Shown here: piece after piece, positions 8,647 to 17,917 of the stretch
How positions within the stretch are numbered: the stretch's first letter is position 1
How the letters are laid out: each line of letters starts with the position of its first letter
From: an uncultured SAR86 cluster bacterium
GTDB lineage: Bacteria; Pseudomonadota; Gammaproteobacteria; Magnimaribacterales; AG-339-G14
Length of the DNA: 64,000 nucleotides
Assembly (NCBI GenBank): GCA_902632605.1
Contig: CACPDB010000001.1
Span: 1-64,000 of the forward strand
Direction of reading: 5' to 3'
Made by a program: the position numbers and the translations under genes
The notes under the pieces: model-generated
Seen by the model: only the letters and a program-made list of their open reading frames with translations
What the model was told of the DNA's origin: nothing
Database searches by the model: none

Positions 8647-10734
8647 ATGAATGATATGAAAGTTATATCTTGCACTAGAGAAATTGCAGGAAGAAATGTT
8701 ACGTTGGAAACAGGCAAGGTTGCTAGGCAAGCAACCGGATCGGTTATTGCTTCTTCTGGAGACACTAAAGTTTTGGTAACTGTAGTCGCTGGACAGGACA
8801 AATCCGATCAAGGATTTTTCCCTCTTACTGTAAATTACATTGAAAAATTTTATGCTTCAGGAAAAATCCCAGGAAGCTTTTTTAGAAGAGAAGGGAGACC
8901 TTCTGAAAAAGAAGTTCTTACTTCAAGACTAATAGATAGGCCCATTAGACCTCTATTCCCAAAAGGCTTTGGTAGGGAAGTGCAGATCATTTCTACGGTC
9001 TTATCAATGGACAAAAACGATGATGCAGATGTTATCTCTATTATAGGTGCATCAGCTGCACTTCAACTCTCGGGACTTCCTTTTCAAGGTCCTCTATCTG
9101 CGGCAAAAGTTGGTTTCATAGATGGGAATTATGTTCTAAACCCATCCTTAGAAGATTTAGAAAATTCTTCTCTAAATATGATGGTGGCGGGCTCGCAAGA
9201 CGCGATATTCATGGTGGAATCTGAAGCAAAAGAGCTTTCAGAAGATCAAATGCTGGGCGCCATTCTTTTTGCTCAAGCTGAAATGCAACCTAGTTTAGAG
9301 CTAATAGAAGAATTAGTTTCACAAGCTTCAATTTCTCCGATTGAATATGAGGCCAAGGAAGAAGACACTGAAACAAAAGAAAAAGTTAAAAGTCTAATTT
9401 CTGAGGAATTATCCGAAGCTTATCAAATAGCAGAAAAGGCAAGTAGACAAGAAAAAATTGCCGAATTGAGAGAAAAAGTTAAATCATCTTTTGAAGATCC
9501 TGAAGATGAAAAAATCGATGAGGCTATAAGTCAATTTAAATCTTTAGAATCTGAGATTGTCAGATCAAGATTGTTATCCGGAGAATCAAGAATTGATGGA
9601 AGAGATTTAGATACAGTCAGACCTATATCTATCGAGGTAGGAGTTTTACCACAAGCTCATGGTTCTGCATTATTTACTAGGGGTGAAACTCAATCTATTT
9701 CTGTAGCAACTATGGATTCATTGAAACTCTCTCAATTAATTGATTCATTGCATGGAGACTTAAAGGATCCTTTTATGCTGCATTATAATTTTCCTCCTTT
9801 CTCTGTCGGAGAAGCAGGAATGGTTGGAAGTCCAAAAAGAAGAGAAATTGGTCATGGGAAACTTGCAAGAAGAGCTTTAGAAGCAGTCCTGCCTAACCCA
9901 GCAGATTTTGAATATGCAATAAGAGTTGTATCAGAAATTACTGAGTCTAATGGTTCGAGTTCTATGGCTACAGTTTGTGCTTCAAGTTTAGCAATGATGG
10001 ATGCTGGAATTCCATTAAAAAAACCCGTAGCAGGAGTTGCTATGGGATTGGTAAAAACTGATGATCAACACTGTGTCATAACCGATATCTTAGGAGACGA
10101 AGATCATCTTGGAGATATGGATTTCAAAGTAGCAGGAACTGATGATGGAGTAACTGCTTTGCAAATGGATATTAAAATTGCTGGGATAAACGAACAAATT
10201 CTTGAAGATGCTCTCAATAAAGCTCACACAGCAAGAAATCACATTTTAGGGGAAATGAATAAAGTTTTATCTGAAAGTAGGTCTGAATTGTCTCCTCTTG
10301 CTCCTCAAGCAATCGAGCTCAAAATTCCAAAAAATAAAATTGGTGAAGTCATTGGTAAAGGCGGGGCAAACATAAAGAAACTTACCGAGGAAACCAATAC
10401 AAATATAGATATCTCTGATAACGGGTCCGTGAAAATTTATGGTCGCAGTAAGGAAGAACGAGAAGATGCTTTACAAAAAATCGAGTTTATTACTTCTGAT
10501 CCTGAAGTAGGATTGGTGACTTTAGGAACCGTAGAAAAAATAGTAGATTTTGGTGCTTTTGTGTCTTTTGATAATGGAAGAGAAGGTTTAGTACATATTT
10601 CAGAAATTTCCGAAGAGAGGGTAAAAAACATTGCTGATTACCTAGTTGAAGGAGAAGAAGTTGAAATCAAAGTTATCGGAATAGATGACAGAGGAAAAGT
10701 AAAACTCTCAATGAAAGAAGTATCATCTGAATAA
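8647..10734 (+). CDS. pnp: polyribonucleotide nucleotidyltransferase (PNPase)
   Basis: Phosphorolytic 3'-to-5' exoribonuclease and degradosome component. The 695 residues have two RNase PH domains (about 10-145 and 310-545, the second with the catalytic-region motifs GETQS and GDEDHLGDMDFKVAG), a helical linker between them, a KH domain with IGKGGANIK near 565 and a C-terminal S1 domain (VDFGAFVSF...GLVHISEI). ATG 8647 has AAGGA at a good distance; a second ATG three codons later is less well placed. It is the last gene of the long operon. Confidence 0.97.
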   Translation: MNDMKVISCTREIAGRNVTLETGKVARQATGSVIASSGDTKVLVTVVAGQDKSDQGFFPLTVNYIEKFYASGKIPGSFFRREGRPSEKEVLTSRLIDRPIRPLFPKGFGREVQIISTVLSMDKNDDADVISIIGASAALQLSGLPFQGPLSAAKVGFIDGNYVLNPSLEDLENSSLNMMVAGSQDAIFMVESEAKELSEDQMLGAILFAQAEMQPSLELIEELVSQASISPIEYEAKEEDTETKEKVKSLISEELSEAYQIAEKASRQEKIAELREKVKSSFEDPEDEKIDEAISQFKSLESEIVRSRLLSGESRIDGRDLDTVRPISIEVGVLPQAHGSALFTRGETQSISVATMDSLKLSQLIDSLHGDLKDPFMLHYNFPPFSVGEAGMVGSPKRREIGHGKLARRALEAVLPNPADFEYAIRVVSEITESNGSSSMATVCASSLAMMDAGIPLKKPVAGVAMGLVKTDDQHCVITDILGDEDHLGDMDFKVAGTDDGVTALQMDIKIAGINEQILEDALNKAHTARNHILGEMNKVLSESRSELSPLAPQAIELKIPKNKIGEVIGKGGANIKKLTEETNTNIDISDNGSVKIYGRSKEEREDALQKIEFITSDPEVGLVTLGTVEKIVDFGAFVSFDNGREGLVHISEISEERVKNIADYLVEGEEVEIKVIGIDDRGKVKLSMKEVSSE

Positions 10735-10790
10735 AAATTCTGTTTTAATTAAATTAGAAATTTGATAAATTAATGCCCTTGGGAGATAGA

Positions 10791-11204
10791 ATGACCTTTC
10801 TAAAAAAAGCTAATCAAAAGTACCTATTTTATGGCTTTATAGCTTTATTTTTAATTGGCTGTGCCAACCCTGTATGGTGGTACAGAAGTCCTACATCCGA
10901 CTATACCCATTTTGATTTTGACCCAACAGAGCTCAATTGTATTGAGTTAACAGAGCAAGTAATAAGAGTTTCAGCAATTATTTCCGATTTAGCTGCAAAA
11001 TTAACAGAGCAGGCTGACAGAGATACAGGCTATGCTTCTTTTGGCTTCGAAACAAATAATCCGAGAACAGGTCAAAACTTTTTTGGCTTTAGATCTACCG
11101 CTGTAGACCCCAAAGTAGTTGAATATAAAGAAACCCTTGCAGTTTTAGAAGAAATGCAAACTTTACTTATTGATAACTGCGCCCCAGACCAAGTAAATCC
11201 TTAA
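10791..11204 (+). CDS. predicted lipoprotein of unknown function
   Basis: I do not recognise a family. With ATG 10791 (GGGAG five bases upstream) the protein has 137 residues: a basic start, a hydrophobic stretch and the lipobox LIGC with Cys24. Residue +2 is Ala, so outer-membrane sorting would be expected. The mature part has an aromatic NPVWWYRSP segment, then a helical Glu/Leu-rich stretch, a Gly/Phe/Asn-rich middle (NNPRTGQNFFGF) and a last helix. Two further Cys residues (one in ELNC, one near the end) could form a disulfide. An earlier ATG at 10773 is possible but has no ribosome site. Between pnp and this gene I see no clear terminator. Confidence 0.75.
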   Translation: MTFLKKANQKYLFYGFIALFLIGCANPVWWYRSPTSDYTHFDFDPTELNCIELTEQVIRVSAIISDLAAKLTEQADRDTGYASFGFETNNPRTGQNFFGFRSTAVDPKVVEYKETLAVLEEMQTLLIDNCAPDQVNP

Positions 11205-11217
11205 TTTTTTAGTTTAT

Positions 11218-11294
11218 TGGTGGCTATGGGTAGACTTGAACTACCGACCTCAGCATTATGAATGCTGCGCTCTAACCAGCTGAGCTACATAGCC
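11218..11294 (-). tRNA. elongator tRNA-Met (CAT)
   Basis: A 77-base tRNA on the minus strand. The acceptor GGCTATG pairs with CATAGCC, then A and an encoded CCA. The anticodon arm CAGCA/TGCTG encloses TTCATAA with anticodon CAT. The body resembles E. coli metT (GGCTACGTAGCTCAG) more than the tRNA-Ile2 that has its CAT anticodon modified by TilS, so Met is preferred. Confidence 0.9.
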
Positions 11295-11303
11295 AAAAAA
11301 TCG

Positions 11304-11332
11304 ATTCTCTTTGTAGTTAGACTAATTGTCAA
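11304..11332 (-). promoter_or_regulatory. candidate promoter of tRNA-Met
   Basis: On the minus strand TTGACA (11332-11327) is followed after 17 bases by GAGAAT (11309-11304). The predicted start is about 3 bases before the tRNA. The -35 box is perfect and the -10 box weak. It lies between the end of ychF and the tRNA, suggesting independent transcription. Confidence 0.6.
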
Positions 11333-11336
11333 GATT

Positions 11337-12425
11337 CTAAACATTAAATCTAAATAAAATTATATCGCCGTCTTTAACTTCGTAATCTGATCCTTCAGAT
11401 CGCCATTTTCCTTGTGCTTTTGCACCTTGCTCTCCATCAAACTCAATAAAATCCTTAAAAGATACAGTTTCGGCTCGAATGAATCCTTTTTTGAAATCAG
11501 TATGGATTACTCCCGCAGCATCCGGTGCTTTGGTTCCATTTTTTATTACCCAAGCTCTAGATTCTGATTGACCTGATGTAAAGAAAGTTTGTAATCCTAA
11601 AGTTCTAAAAGCAGTTTTTATTAATTTATTAAGACCTGGCTCTTCTAAACCTACAAGATCTATTAATTCCTGCCTACTTTCATTTTCAAGTTCGCTTATT
11701 TCAAATTCTATTTGATTACACATTTCAATTAATTGTGAGCCATTTGATTGTGCTTTTTCTCTTAATTTTTTAAGACCATCGGTTTCTTCCATATCCTCAT
11801 TCAAGTTTGCAACAAAGATGACTGGTTTTGCAGATAGCAGGCCAACTTCACTTACAAAAGTTTTATGTTCGTCATCTTGTAAATATTCAAAAAGTGAATC
11901 TCCTTTTTTGAGAATGGTTAAAATATCTTCTATTCTAGAAAGATCTTTTAATAAATCCTTATCTCCACTTTTTGCTTTTCTTACAATTCTTTCTTTTGTT
12001 TTTTCTAGAGATTCTATATCTGACAAGATCAATTCCATTTCTATGATTTCAACATCTGAAATTGGATCTACTTTTTCATTTACATGAGTAACCTCATTAT
12101 CCTCAAAGCACCTAACAACATGAATAATTGTTTGAGTCTCTCTTATGTGACCTAAAAACTTATTTCCTAAACCTTCTCCTTTGGAAGCGCCTTCAACTAA
12201 ACCGGCAATATCAACAAATTCAACAGTGGCAGGAATCACTTTTTCAGATTTAGATATTTTTGATATTTTATCCAGTCTTTCATCAGGTAATTCAACTATT
12301 CCATGATTAGGTTCAATCGTACAAAAAGGAAAGTTTTCTGCAGCAATTTTTGAGGCAGTAAGGGCATTAAATAGAGTTGATTTACCAACATTAGGCAAGC
12401 CAACTATTCCACATTTTAAAGACAT
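11337..12425 (-). CDS. ychF: redox-regulated ATPase/GTPase YchF
   Basis: Obg-family P-loop protein, shown in other bacteria to prefer ATP and to bind ribosomes. The 362 residues are standard length. The N-terminus carries the P-loop GLPNVGKS (residues 9-16) and the VDIAGLV switch II; the G4 region reads NLNE instead of NKxD, as expected for the ATP-using YchF group. A coiled-coil insertion and a C-terminal TGS domain complete it. ATG shares one base with the pth stop (TAATG). pth-ychF is a conserved pair. Confidence 0.97.
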   Translation of the reverse strand: MSLKCGIVGLPNVGKSTLFNALTASKIAAENFPFCTIEPNHGIVELPDERLDKISKISKSEKVIPATVEFVDIAGLVEGASKGEGLGNKFLGHIRETQTIIHVVRCFEDNEVTHVNEKVDPISDVEIIEMELILSDIESLEKTKERIVRKAKSGDKDLLKDLSRIEDILTILKKGDSLFEYLQDDEHKTFVSEVGLLSAKPVIFVANLNEDMEETDGLKKLREKAQSNGSQLIEMCNQIEFEISELENESRQELIDLVGLEEPGLNKLIKTAFRTLGLQTFFTSGQSESRAWVIKNGTKAPDAAGVIHTDFKKGFIRAETVSFKDFIEFDGEQGAKAQGKWRSEGSDYEVKDGDIILFRFNV

Positions 12426-12994
12426 TAGTTGTTTAGTTTATTTAAGGCTGTATCCCAATCCTCTTGAAATAAAAATTCCATCACGGAAAGACCTTTATCT
12501 ATACATTGCAGGCGATCAATCTTTTCCTCTTTTTTTCCTTTCTGAATCACGTACTTATTTACTTTTTTCTTATCACCTGGGTGATCAATTCCAATTCTAA
12601 TTCTTTTAAATTCTTGTGAACCTAGATTTTCAAAAATACTTTTCAAACCATTGTGACCTCCATGTCCTCCGCCTGCCTTTAATTTTATTACCCCAGACTT
12701 CAAGTCAAGATCATCATGAATGACAATAATATTTTCTATATTCGTATTAAATTTATTTTTTAATAACTTTAAAGCTGCACCGCTATGATTCATAAAAATG
12801 GTGGGAATTGCAAAAATAACTTTTTTATCTTGGATAACTACTTCTGCCAACAAGGATTTCAAAGTTTTCTTTTCTTTTAAATCAAAAGAATATTTTTTTT
12901 GAGCTTCAAGGATAAAGTCTGTTCCAACATTATGCCTTGTATTGGAATATCTTGAACCTGGATTACCTAGGCCAACGACTAGAAAAGAACTCAT
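12425..12994 (-). CDS. pth: peptidyl-tRNA hydrolase
   Basis: Releases peptides from prematurely dropped peptidyl-tRNAs. The 189 residues carry GLGNPG (8-13), the catalytic His21 in RHNVG, the MNxSG motif (MNHSG), the HDDLDL loop with its catalytic Asp, and GGGHGGHNGLKSI. Length equals the family norm. It lies between rplY (15 bases) and ychF (1-base overlap), the usual gammaproteobacterial arrangement. Confidence 0.97.
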   Translation of the reverse strand: MSSFLVVGLGNPGSRYSNTRHNVGTDFILEAQKKYSFDLKEKKTLKSLLAEVVIQDKKVIFAIPTIFMNHSGAALKLLKNKFNTNIENIIVIHDDLDLKSGVIKLKAGGGHGGHNGLKSIFENLGSQEFKRIRIGIDHPGDKKKVNKYVIQKGKKEEKIDRLQCIDKGLSVMEFLFQEDWDTALNKLNN

Positions 12995-13009
12995 GAAAAC
13001 TCACGAAAG

Positions 13010-13708
13010 TTAGTCTTTAGATTCTTCCTCAGAGCTACTCTCATCTGCAGCATCTTTAGTTTCAGACACCTCATCCGTAGACTCTTCAGACTCGTCTTGT
13101 TCGCCCTCGGAAGGTTCATCTTCAATATCAAGAGCAGCTCGAGTAACGTTCACACTAGCAACTGGTTGGTCTTGGTTGTTAAGAATGTTAGTACTTAGGG
13201 AAACTCCTTCAGGAAGGATAATTTGAGACTGCATAACGTTTGAACCTATTTCTAGCTCTTTCATATCAATCTCAATAAATTCTGGAAGATTTTGAGCATT
13301 ACAAGTCAGTTCAATTTCATTTTTGAGATGTGAAATCATCCCACCTTGCTGTTTCACTCCGATACAAATCTCTTCATTAATAAATTTTAGAGGCACATTA
13401 ATCGTGATGTTAGTCTTTTCGCTAACGGCTTGAAAATCGACATGGATTGGTCTGTCATTCGAAGGGTTTACCTGAACCTCTTTTAAGATGACTTTTACAG
13501 CACCATCATCTTGATTCAACTCGATCACTTGAGAAAAAATACTAGGATTTTCAAGAATTTTTACTAAATCTTTTTCTAAAATTTTAACCAGTTTAGGATC
13601 CTTTTCCTGACCATAAACAATTGCGGGAATCTCTCCTGATTTTCTTAGTATTTTTGCTGAAATATTATTTTCTCTTATTTCGGCAGATATAGATGTTGAT
13701 TCACTCAT
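13010..13708 (-). CDS. rplY: 50S ribosomal protein L25/Ctc, long form
   Basis: Binds 5S rRNA at the central protuberance. The 232 residues comprise an N-terminal L25 domain (about 1-93, with the LRKSGEIPAIVYG 5S-binding region), the C-terminal beta domain of the TL5/Ctc type (about 94-190), and an acidic tail from about 195 made almost only of Glu, Asp and Ser. E. coli L25 lacks the second domain; the long form occurs in many other gammaproteobacteria. It is 2 bases from prs. Confidence 0.95.
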   Translation of the reverse strand: MSESTSISAEIRENNISAKILRKSGEIPAIVYGQEKDPKLVKILEKDLVKILENPSIFSQVIELNQDDGAVKVILKEVQVNPSNDRPIHVDFQAVSEKTNITINVPLKFINEEICIGVKQQGGMISHLKNEIELTCNAQNLPEFIEIDMKELEIGSNVMQSQIILPEGVSLSTNILNNQDQPVASVNVTRAALDIEDEPSEGEQDESEESTDEVSETKDAADESSSEEESKD

Positions 13709-13710
13709 TT

Positions 13711-14664
13711 TTATAGAAACATTTGACTAATGGACTCTTCTTTATTAACTCTATTTATAGCCTCAGCTATAGTTTTATCCATAGAAATGGTTTTAATCTT
13801 TTTAGATGACGAAGCCATTTCTGAAAGCGGAATTGTATCAGTAACTATTAATTCGTCTAGTCTTGAATTACTAATATTTTCTAAAGCATCTCCAGAAAGA
13901 ACAGCATGAGTAGCGTAACTTACTACCTTTTTAGCACCTGATTCCTTAAGGGCTTCAGAAGCATTACAAATTGTTCCAGCTGTATCGATAATATCGTCTA
14001 CAAGAATACATGTTTTGCCTTTCACATCTCCAATAACATTCATGACCTGGGATTGATTTTCCTTTTCTCTTCTTTTATCAATAATTGCTAAATCAGCATC
14101 ATCTAAAAACTTAGCTAATGCTCTTGCCCTTACTACTCCTCCAACATCGGGAGAAACCACCATTTGATTTTCATATTTTGTCTTAACGATGTGATCGAAA
14201 ATTACGCTTGTTCCATAAACATTATCAACTGGAATATTGAAGAAGCCTTGAATTTGATCAGAGTGCAGTTCGATAGTAAGGACTCTGTTGGCACCGGCAC
14301 TTTGCAACATATCAGCAACTAATTTTGCACTTATCGGAACTCTTTCGGATCTAACTCTTCGATCTTGTCGAGCATATCCAAAATAAGGTATCACTGCTGT
14401 AATTCTTGATGCCGAAGCTCGTCTCAAAGCATCAATCATGATGATCAATTCCATTAAATTATCATTCGCTGGAAAACAAGTTGACTGAACTATGAAAACA
14501 TCCTTTCCCCTAACATTTTCTTCAATTTTGATATTCATCTCTTGATCACTAAATCTTCCCACAGTAGCTTTTCCAAGTGGTTTATTGAGTTTTTTAACGA
14601 TTTTAGTTGCTAAGCCAGGATTAGAATTTCCGGAGAAAATGACTAAGTTGTTTTTAGAATTCAT
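13711..14664 (-). CDS. prs: ribose-phosphate pyrophosphokinase
   Basis: Makes PRPP from ribose-5-phosphate and ATP for nucleotide, NAD and histidine synthesis. The 317 residues carry FSDQE near the N-terminus, RQDRR, the [11 protein letters not shown] flexible region and the PRPP loop [10 protein letters not shown]. An in-frame extension upstream would run into tRNA-Gln, so I start at ATG 14664 ([13 protein letters not shown]), which fits the family (E. coli 315). The gene lies 9 bases after tRNA-Gln in the conserved ispE-tRNA-Gln-prs-rplY order. Confidence 0.96.
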   Translation of the reverse strand: MNSKNNLVIFSGNSNPGLATKIVKKLNKPLGKATVGRFSDQEMNIKIEENVRGKDVFIVQSTCFPANDNLMELIIMIDALRRASASRITAVIPYFGYARQDRRVRSERVPISAKLVADMLQSAGANRVLTIELHSDQIQGFFNIPVDNVYGTSVIFDHIVKTKYENQMVVSPDVGGVVRARALAKFLDDADLAIIDKRREKENQSQVMNVIGDVKGKTCILVDDIIDTAGTICNASEALKESGAKKVVSYATHAVLSGDALENISNSRLDELIVTDTIPLSEMASSSKKIKTISMDKTIAEAINRVNKEESISQMFL

Positions 14665-14673
14665 TTTTATTTT

Positions 14674-14748
14674 TGGCTGGGGTGGATGGATTCGAACCAT
14701 CGCATGGCGGCATCAAAAGCCGCTGCCTTACCGCTTGGCTACACCCCA
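14674..14748 (-). tRNA. tRNA-Gln (TTG)
   Basis: A 75-base tRNA on the minus strand. TGGGGTG pairs with CACCCCA, followed by G and an encoded CCA. The arm GCGGC/GCCGC encloses TTTTGAT with anticodon TTG. It closely resembles E. coli glnU. Its 5' end overlaps the last 10 bases of ispE on the same strand, so the tRNA is likely cut from the ispE-prs transcript. Confidence 0.96.
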
Positions 14749-15554
14749 GAATTAAGCAGTTCATTTAATAAAGGCGATTTGTTAATAGTATTAGTAATAA
14801 CATATGCTAATTTTTTTGGTGCATTATCCATTATTTCCTTTCCCTCTTCAAAAGAATTAATTTTAGTGAATATACTACTTCCTGTTCCAGAGATATTTAC
14901 TTCTTTATTCTTACTTAAAAAGTCATATGCTTCTCTGACCTGCGGATAATTAAACAAAACCCACTCTTCAAAAAAGTTTCCCTTTAATCTTTCTCTTTTA
15001 TTTAAAATTTCCTCTAATGTTACAGCGTTATAAGCATCTTTTGTGGATATTGAACATTCAGGAAATAGAATCATGACTAGATTCTCTGGAAATTCTTCAG
15101 GCTTAATTATCTCTCCTATTCCCGAGACTCTTCCGGAGAGACCTTTTAAAAAAAACGGTATATCTGATCCTATAGATTTGCCTAGGTCTATTAAATCATC
15201 TAAGGATAAATTGAGTTTTGCAAGACTATTTACTGCTAGCATTGCAGTTGCCGCGTTGGAACTTCCGCCCCCAAGTCCAGAACCGAGAGGAATGTTTTTC
15301 TCAATTTTTACGGAATAATTAAGTTCGGTATCGCAAAAGGACTCAATTTTTTTCAAAGCTTGAGTAACTAAATTTTCTTGTTGAGATAGCTGAATTTTTT
15401 TTGTTGAAACTGAAAGCCTATTTGAAGAACAAATCTCAATTTTGTCTCCCCAGTTTAGAAATTGAAAATCTGAATCTATATCATGGAAGCCATCCGATCT
15501 CTTTCTAATTATTTTCAAAGACAAATTTATTTTTGCTGGAGAACTAAATATCAT
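14739..15554 (-). CDS. ispE: 4-diphosphocytidyl-2-C-methyl-D-erythritol kinase
   Basis: ATP-dependent kinase of the MEP isoprenoid pathway. The 271 residues belong to the GHMP family: PAKINLSLKI at the N-terminus (Lys8), the ATP loop PLGSGLGGGSSN at 89-100 and the GSDIPFF motif with the catalytic Asp near 135. Slightly shorter than E. coli (283). It overlaps the upstream lolB-like gene by 11 bases, and its end overlaps tRNA-Gln by 10. Confidence 0.95.
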   Translation of the reverse strand: MIFSSPAKINLSLKIIRKRSDGFHDIDSDFQFLNWGDKIEICSSNRLSVSTKKIQLSQQENLVTQALKKIESFCDTELNYSVKIEKNIPLGSGLGGGSSNAATAMLAVNSLAKLNLSLDDLIDLGKSIGSDIPFFLKGLSGRVSGIGEIIKPEEFPENLVMILFPECSISTKDAYNAVTLEEILNKRERLKGNFFEEWVLFNYPQVREAYDFLSKNKEVNISGTGSSIFTKINSFEEGKEIMDNAPKKLAYVITNTINKSPLLNELLNSGV

Positions 15555-15984
15555 TGAGTTTCATTGACAATCTAAATTTTTGAAAATTTCCTTGAATAAT
15601 TAGACCTGTTTTATTGGATAAATGCTTTTTTAGTTTAAGGTTTTGTAATGAAAAATTCTGGCATTCGATATTTTTACATTTGAAGAAGAACCATTTAAGA
15701 AATAACTTCAAATCAGATTCTTTCATGATGTTTTCATATTTAAAGTTAGTTTTTATTTCTTCATCTTTAAACGAAATTTTAAAGTCTTTACTCAAACCAT
15801 CTAAATTCAATTTAATTATTTTTTCATCGTCACTTACATTTATGATTCCTGAGAAATATTCAGAATTTGAAGCAAGTGAAAACTTTCCTTTTTTTAAAAA
15901 ATTATCCTCTTTGATTTCGATTGATGCACAAGAAACGAAAAAAAAAATTAAAAAAAGATAATAAGCTAAAAATGATTTTTTCAT
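15544..15984 (-). CDS. lolB: LolB-like outer-membrane lipoprotein
   Basis: LolB accepts lipoproteins from LolA at the outer membrane. The assignment rests mainly on position (lolB-ispE-tRNA-Gln-prs is conserved) and on features: a signal peptide with lipobox VSCA, then about 125 residues of beta-rich sequence (GKFSLAS, YFSGIINVS, KIIKLNLDG). With 146 residues it is clearly shorter than E. coli LolB (207), and I see no diagnostic LolB motif. It could be a reduced LolB or an unrelated small lipoprotein that replaced it. The start faces prfA across 32 bases. Confidence 0.6.
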   Translation of the reverse strand: MKKSFLAYYLFLIFFFVSCASIEIKEDNFLKKGKFSLASNSEYFSGIINVSDDEKIIKLNLDGLSKDFKISFKDEEIKTNFKYENIMKESDLKLFLKWFFFKCKNIECQNFSLQNLKLKKHLSNKTGLIIQGNFQKFRLSMKLNDI

Positions 15985-16016
15985 ATGTAAGCAGTCTAGA
16001 TACTATAATAGTTTTT

Positions 16017-17108
16017 ATGCTGGATTCGGTAAAAAAGAAACTGGAAGAAATTCAAATTAAATTTTCCCAAATGGAATCTGAGCTCTCAAAGCCAGAAACA
16101 ATAGAAAATCAAACCAAGTTTACGTCTATTTCAAAAGAATATTCAAACTTGAAACCTATCGTTGATAGCTTTAGCGAATTTAAATCTGTTGAAGAAAATA
16201 TTGATGAATCAAATCAACTTTTGAATGATTCGGATAGTGAAATTAGAGCTTTAGCACAAGAAGAAATAGAAAGTCTCAAAAATAAAAAAGACTCGTTAGA
16301 AGAAAATTTAAAAAAAATGCTGTTACCAAAAGATCCAAATGACGAAAAAAATGCATTTATAGAAATTCGAGCTGGTACAGGAGGCGATGAAGCAGGACTT
16401 TTTACTGGCGACTTATTTAGGATGTTTTCCAGACTATCAGAAAGACGCAAATGGCAAATAGAAATCATAAGCTCTAGAGAGAGCGAAAAAGGAGGTTTCA
16501 AAGAAATAGTATCTAAAATTACTGGAAAAGGTGCTTATGGTTTTCTCAAATATGAATCTGGAATACACAGGGTTCAAAGGGTTCCAGAAACGGAATCACA
16601 GGGCAGAATTCATACTTCAGCATGTTCAGTAGCCATCCTGCCAGAGGCAGACGAACAGGAAAACATAAACATCGATAAGTCAGAAATTAGAGTTGATACT
16701 TTTCGAGCATCTGGCGCCGGAGGACAACACGTCAACAAAACTGATTCAGCAGTAAGACTGACACACATTCCATCTGGAATTGTTGTTGAGTGTCAGGATG
16801 GAAGATCGCAACATAAGAATAAAGAGAAAGCCATGTCTTTACTTCAAAGTAAATTGAATGAAGCGGCTTTAGAAGAACAAGCTAAAGAATTAGACTCTCA
16901 AAGAAAGATCATGGTTGGAAGTGGTGATAGATCAGAAAAAATTAGAACTTATAACTTTCCTCAAAGCAGAGTTACTGATCACAGAATAGAATTTTCTGTA
17001 CATAATTTGGAAGAATTTTTAGATGGCGATATGGAAATTATGCTATCAGCCCTTACGGAAGAGAATGAAGCAAAAAAACTTATTAACTTAGAAAATGAAC
17101 CTACCTGA
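16017..17108 (+). CDS. prfA: peptide chain release factor 1
   Basis: Reads UAA and UAG stop codons and triggers peptide release. The 363 residues have the helical N-terminal domain, the stop-codon motif P-x-T in RVPETES and the catalytic GGQ in GAGGQHVN; the glutamine is the PrmC methylation target. ATG 16017 gives the normal length (E. coli 360); an in-frame extension reaching into lolB is not conserved protein. A TATAAT at 16004-16009 is so close that transcripts may have almost no leader. hemA, usually upstream of prfA, is not here. The stop overlaps prmC (TGATG). Confidence 0.96.
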   Translation: MLDSVKKKLEEIQIKFSQMESELSKPETIENQTKFTSISKEYSNLKPIVDSFSEFKSVEENIDESNQLLNDSDSEIRALAQEEIESLKNKKDSLEENLKKMLLPKDPNDEKNAFIEIRAGTGGDEAGLFTGDLFRMFSRLSERRKWQIEIISSRESEKGGFKEIVSKITGKGAYGFLKYESGIHRVQRVPETESQGRIHTSACSVAILPEADEQENINIDKSEIRVDTFRASGAGGQHVNKTDSAVRLTHIPSGIVVECQDGRSQHKNKEKAMSLLQSKLNEAALEEQAKELDSQRKIMVGSGDRSEKIRTYNFPQSRVTDHRIEFSVHNLEEFLDGDMEIMLSALTEENEAKKLINLENEPT

Positions 17109-17917
17109 TGCTTCTTAAGGATAAATTAATAGAAACCAAAAACAAAATTGATAGTCCTGATGCTGAAATTATTTTTCAACATGTTCTTAAAATAGATAAA
17201 GCAAAAATTTATTCAGATATTAAAAAAGAAATTAATAAAAAAGATTTAAGCTCCATTAATCTGATGGTCGAAGAGAGATTAAAAGGGAAACCACTTGCCT
17301 ATTTAATCGGCAGGAAAGGTTTTTGGAAAAATAATTTTATTGTTACTCCAGATGTTCTTGTTCCGCGTCCAGAAACTGAAACATTGGTAGAAGCAGTTCT
17401 CAATGAAAATCTTCAAGGCAAAACTCTTCTTGAGCTTGGAACAGGGTCTGGAGTGATTGCTATATCCATCGCTCAAGAAAATAGAGATTGTCTTATTTTT
17501 GCAACAGATATTTCTATTAAAAGTATCTTGGTGGCAAAACAAAATGCGGAGAGGTTTTGCTGTGAAAACATAATTTTTTTAAATCATAATTGGAATAACG
17601 AATGGCTTTTTCCTCAGGTAGATTATCTAATTTCTAATCCTCCATATGTAGACAAAGAGGCAACTACCGGAAAAGAAGAAGGGATCTGGTATGAACCAGA
17701 AAAAGCTTTATTTTCAAAAGATAAAGGCCTATCTGACTTAAAATTAATTTTATCTAAAGGAAAAAATTTTTTAAATGAAAATGGTAAAGTTTATTTAGAA
17801 CATGCTCCTGATCAATACGAAGAATTAAATAAATTTGCTGTGCAAAATGGGTACCTTAATTTTTCAAATTTAAATGATTTGAATGGTGATAAAAGAGTTT
17901 CGATTTATCAATGTTAA
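17108..17917 (+). CDS. prmC: peptide chain release factor N5-glutamine methyltransferase
   Basis: SAM-dependent enzyme that methylates the GGQ glutamine of RF1 and RF2. The 269 residues have the helical N-terminal domain with PLAYLIG, the SAM loop LELGTGSG at 108-115 and the glutamine-binding NPPY at 177-180. Normal length (E. coli 277). It shares one base with the prfA stop and overlaps the next gene by 7, so it sits in a prfA-prmC-moeB unit as in Pseudomonas. Confidence 0.95.
   Translation: MLLKDKLIETKNKIDSPDAEIIFQHVLKIDKAKIYSDIKKEINKKDLSSINLMVEERLKGKPLAYLIGRKGFWKNNFIVTPDVLVPRPETETLVEAVLNENLQGKTLLELGTGSGVIAISIAQENRDCLIFATDISIKSILVAKQNAERFCCENIIFLNHNWNNEWLFPQVDYLISNPPYVDKEATTGKEEGIWYEPEKALFSKDKGLSDLKLILSKGKNFLNENGKVYLEHAPDQYEELNKFAVQNGYLNFSNLNDLNGDKRVSIYQC

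Noticed and set aside
14665-14700. N-terminal extension of prs
   Set aside because: It would translate the 3' part of tRNA-Gln; family length supports ATG 14664.
15921-16016. 32-residue extension of prfA into lolB
   Set aside because: It is antisense to lolB and Lys-rich without similarity to RF1; ATG 16017 gives standard length.
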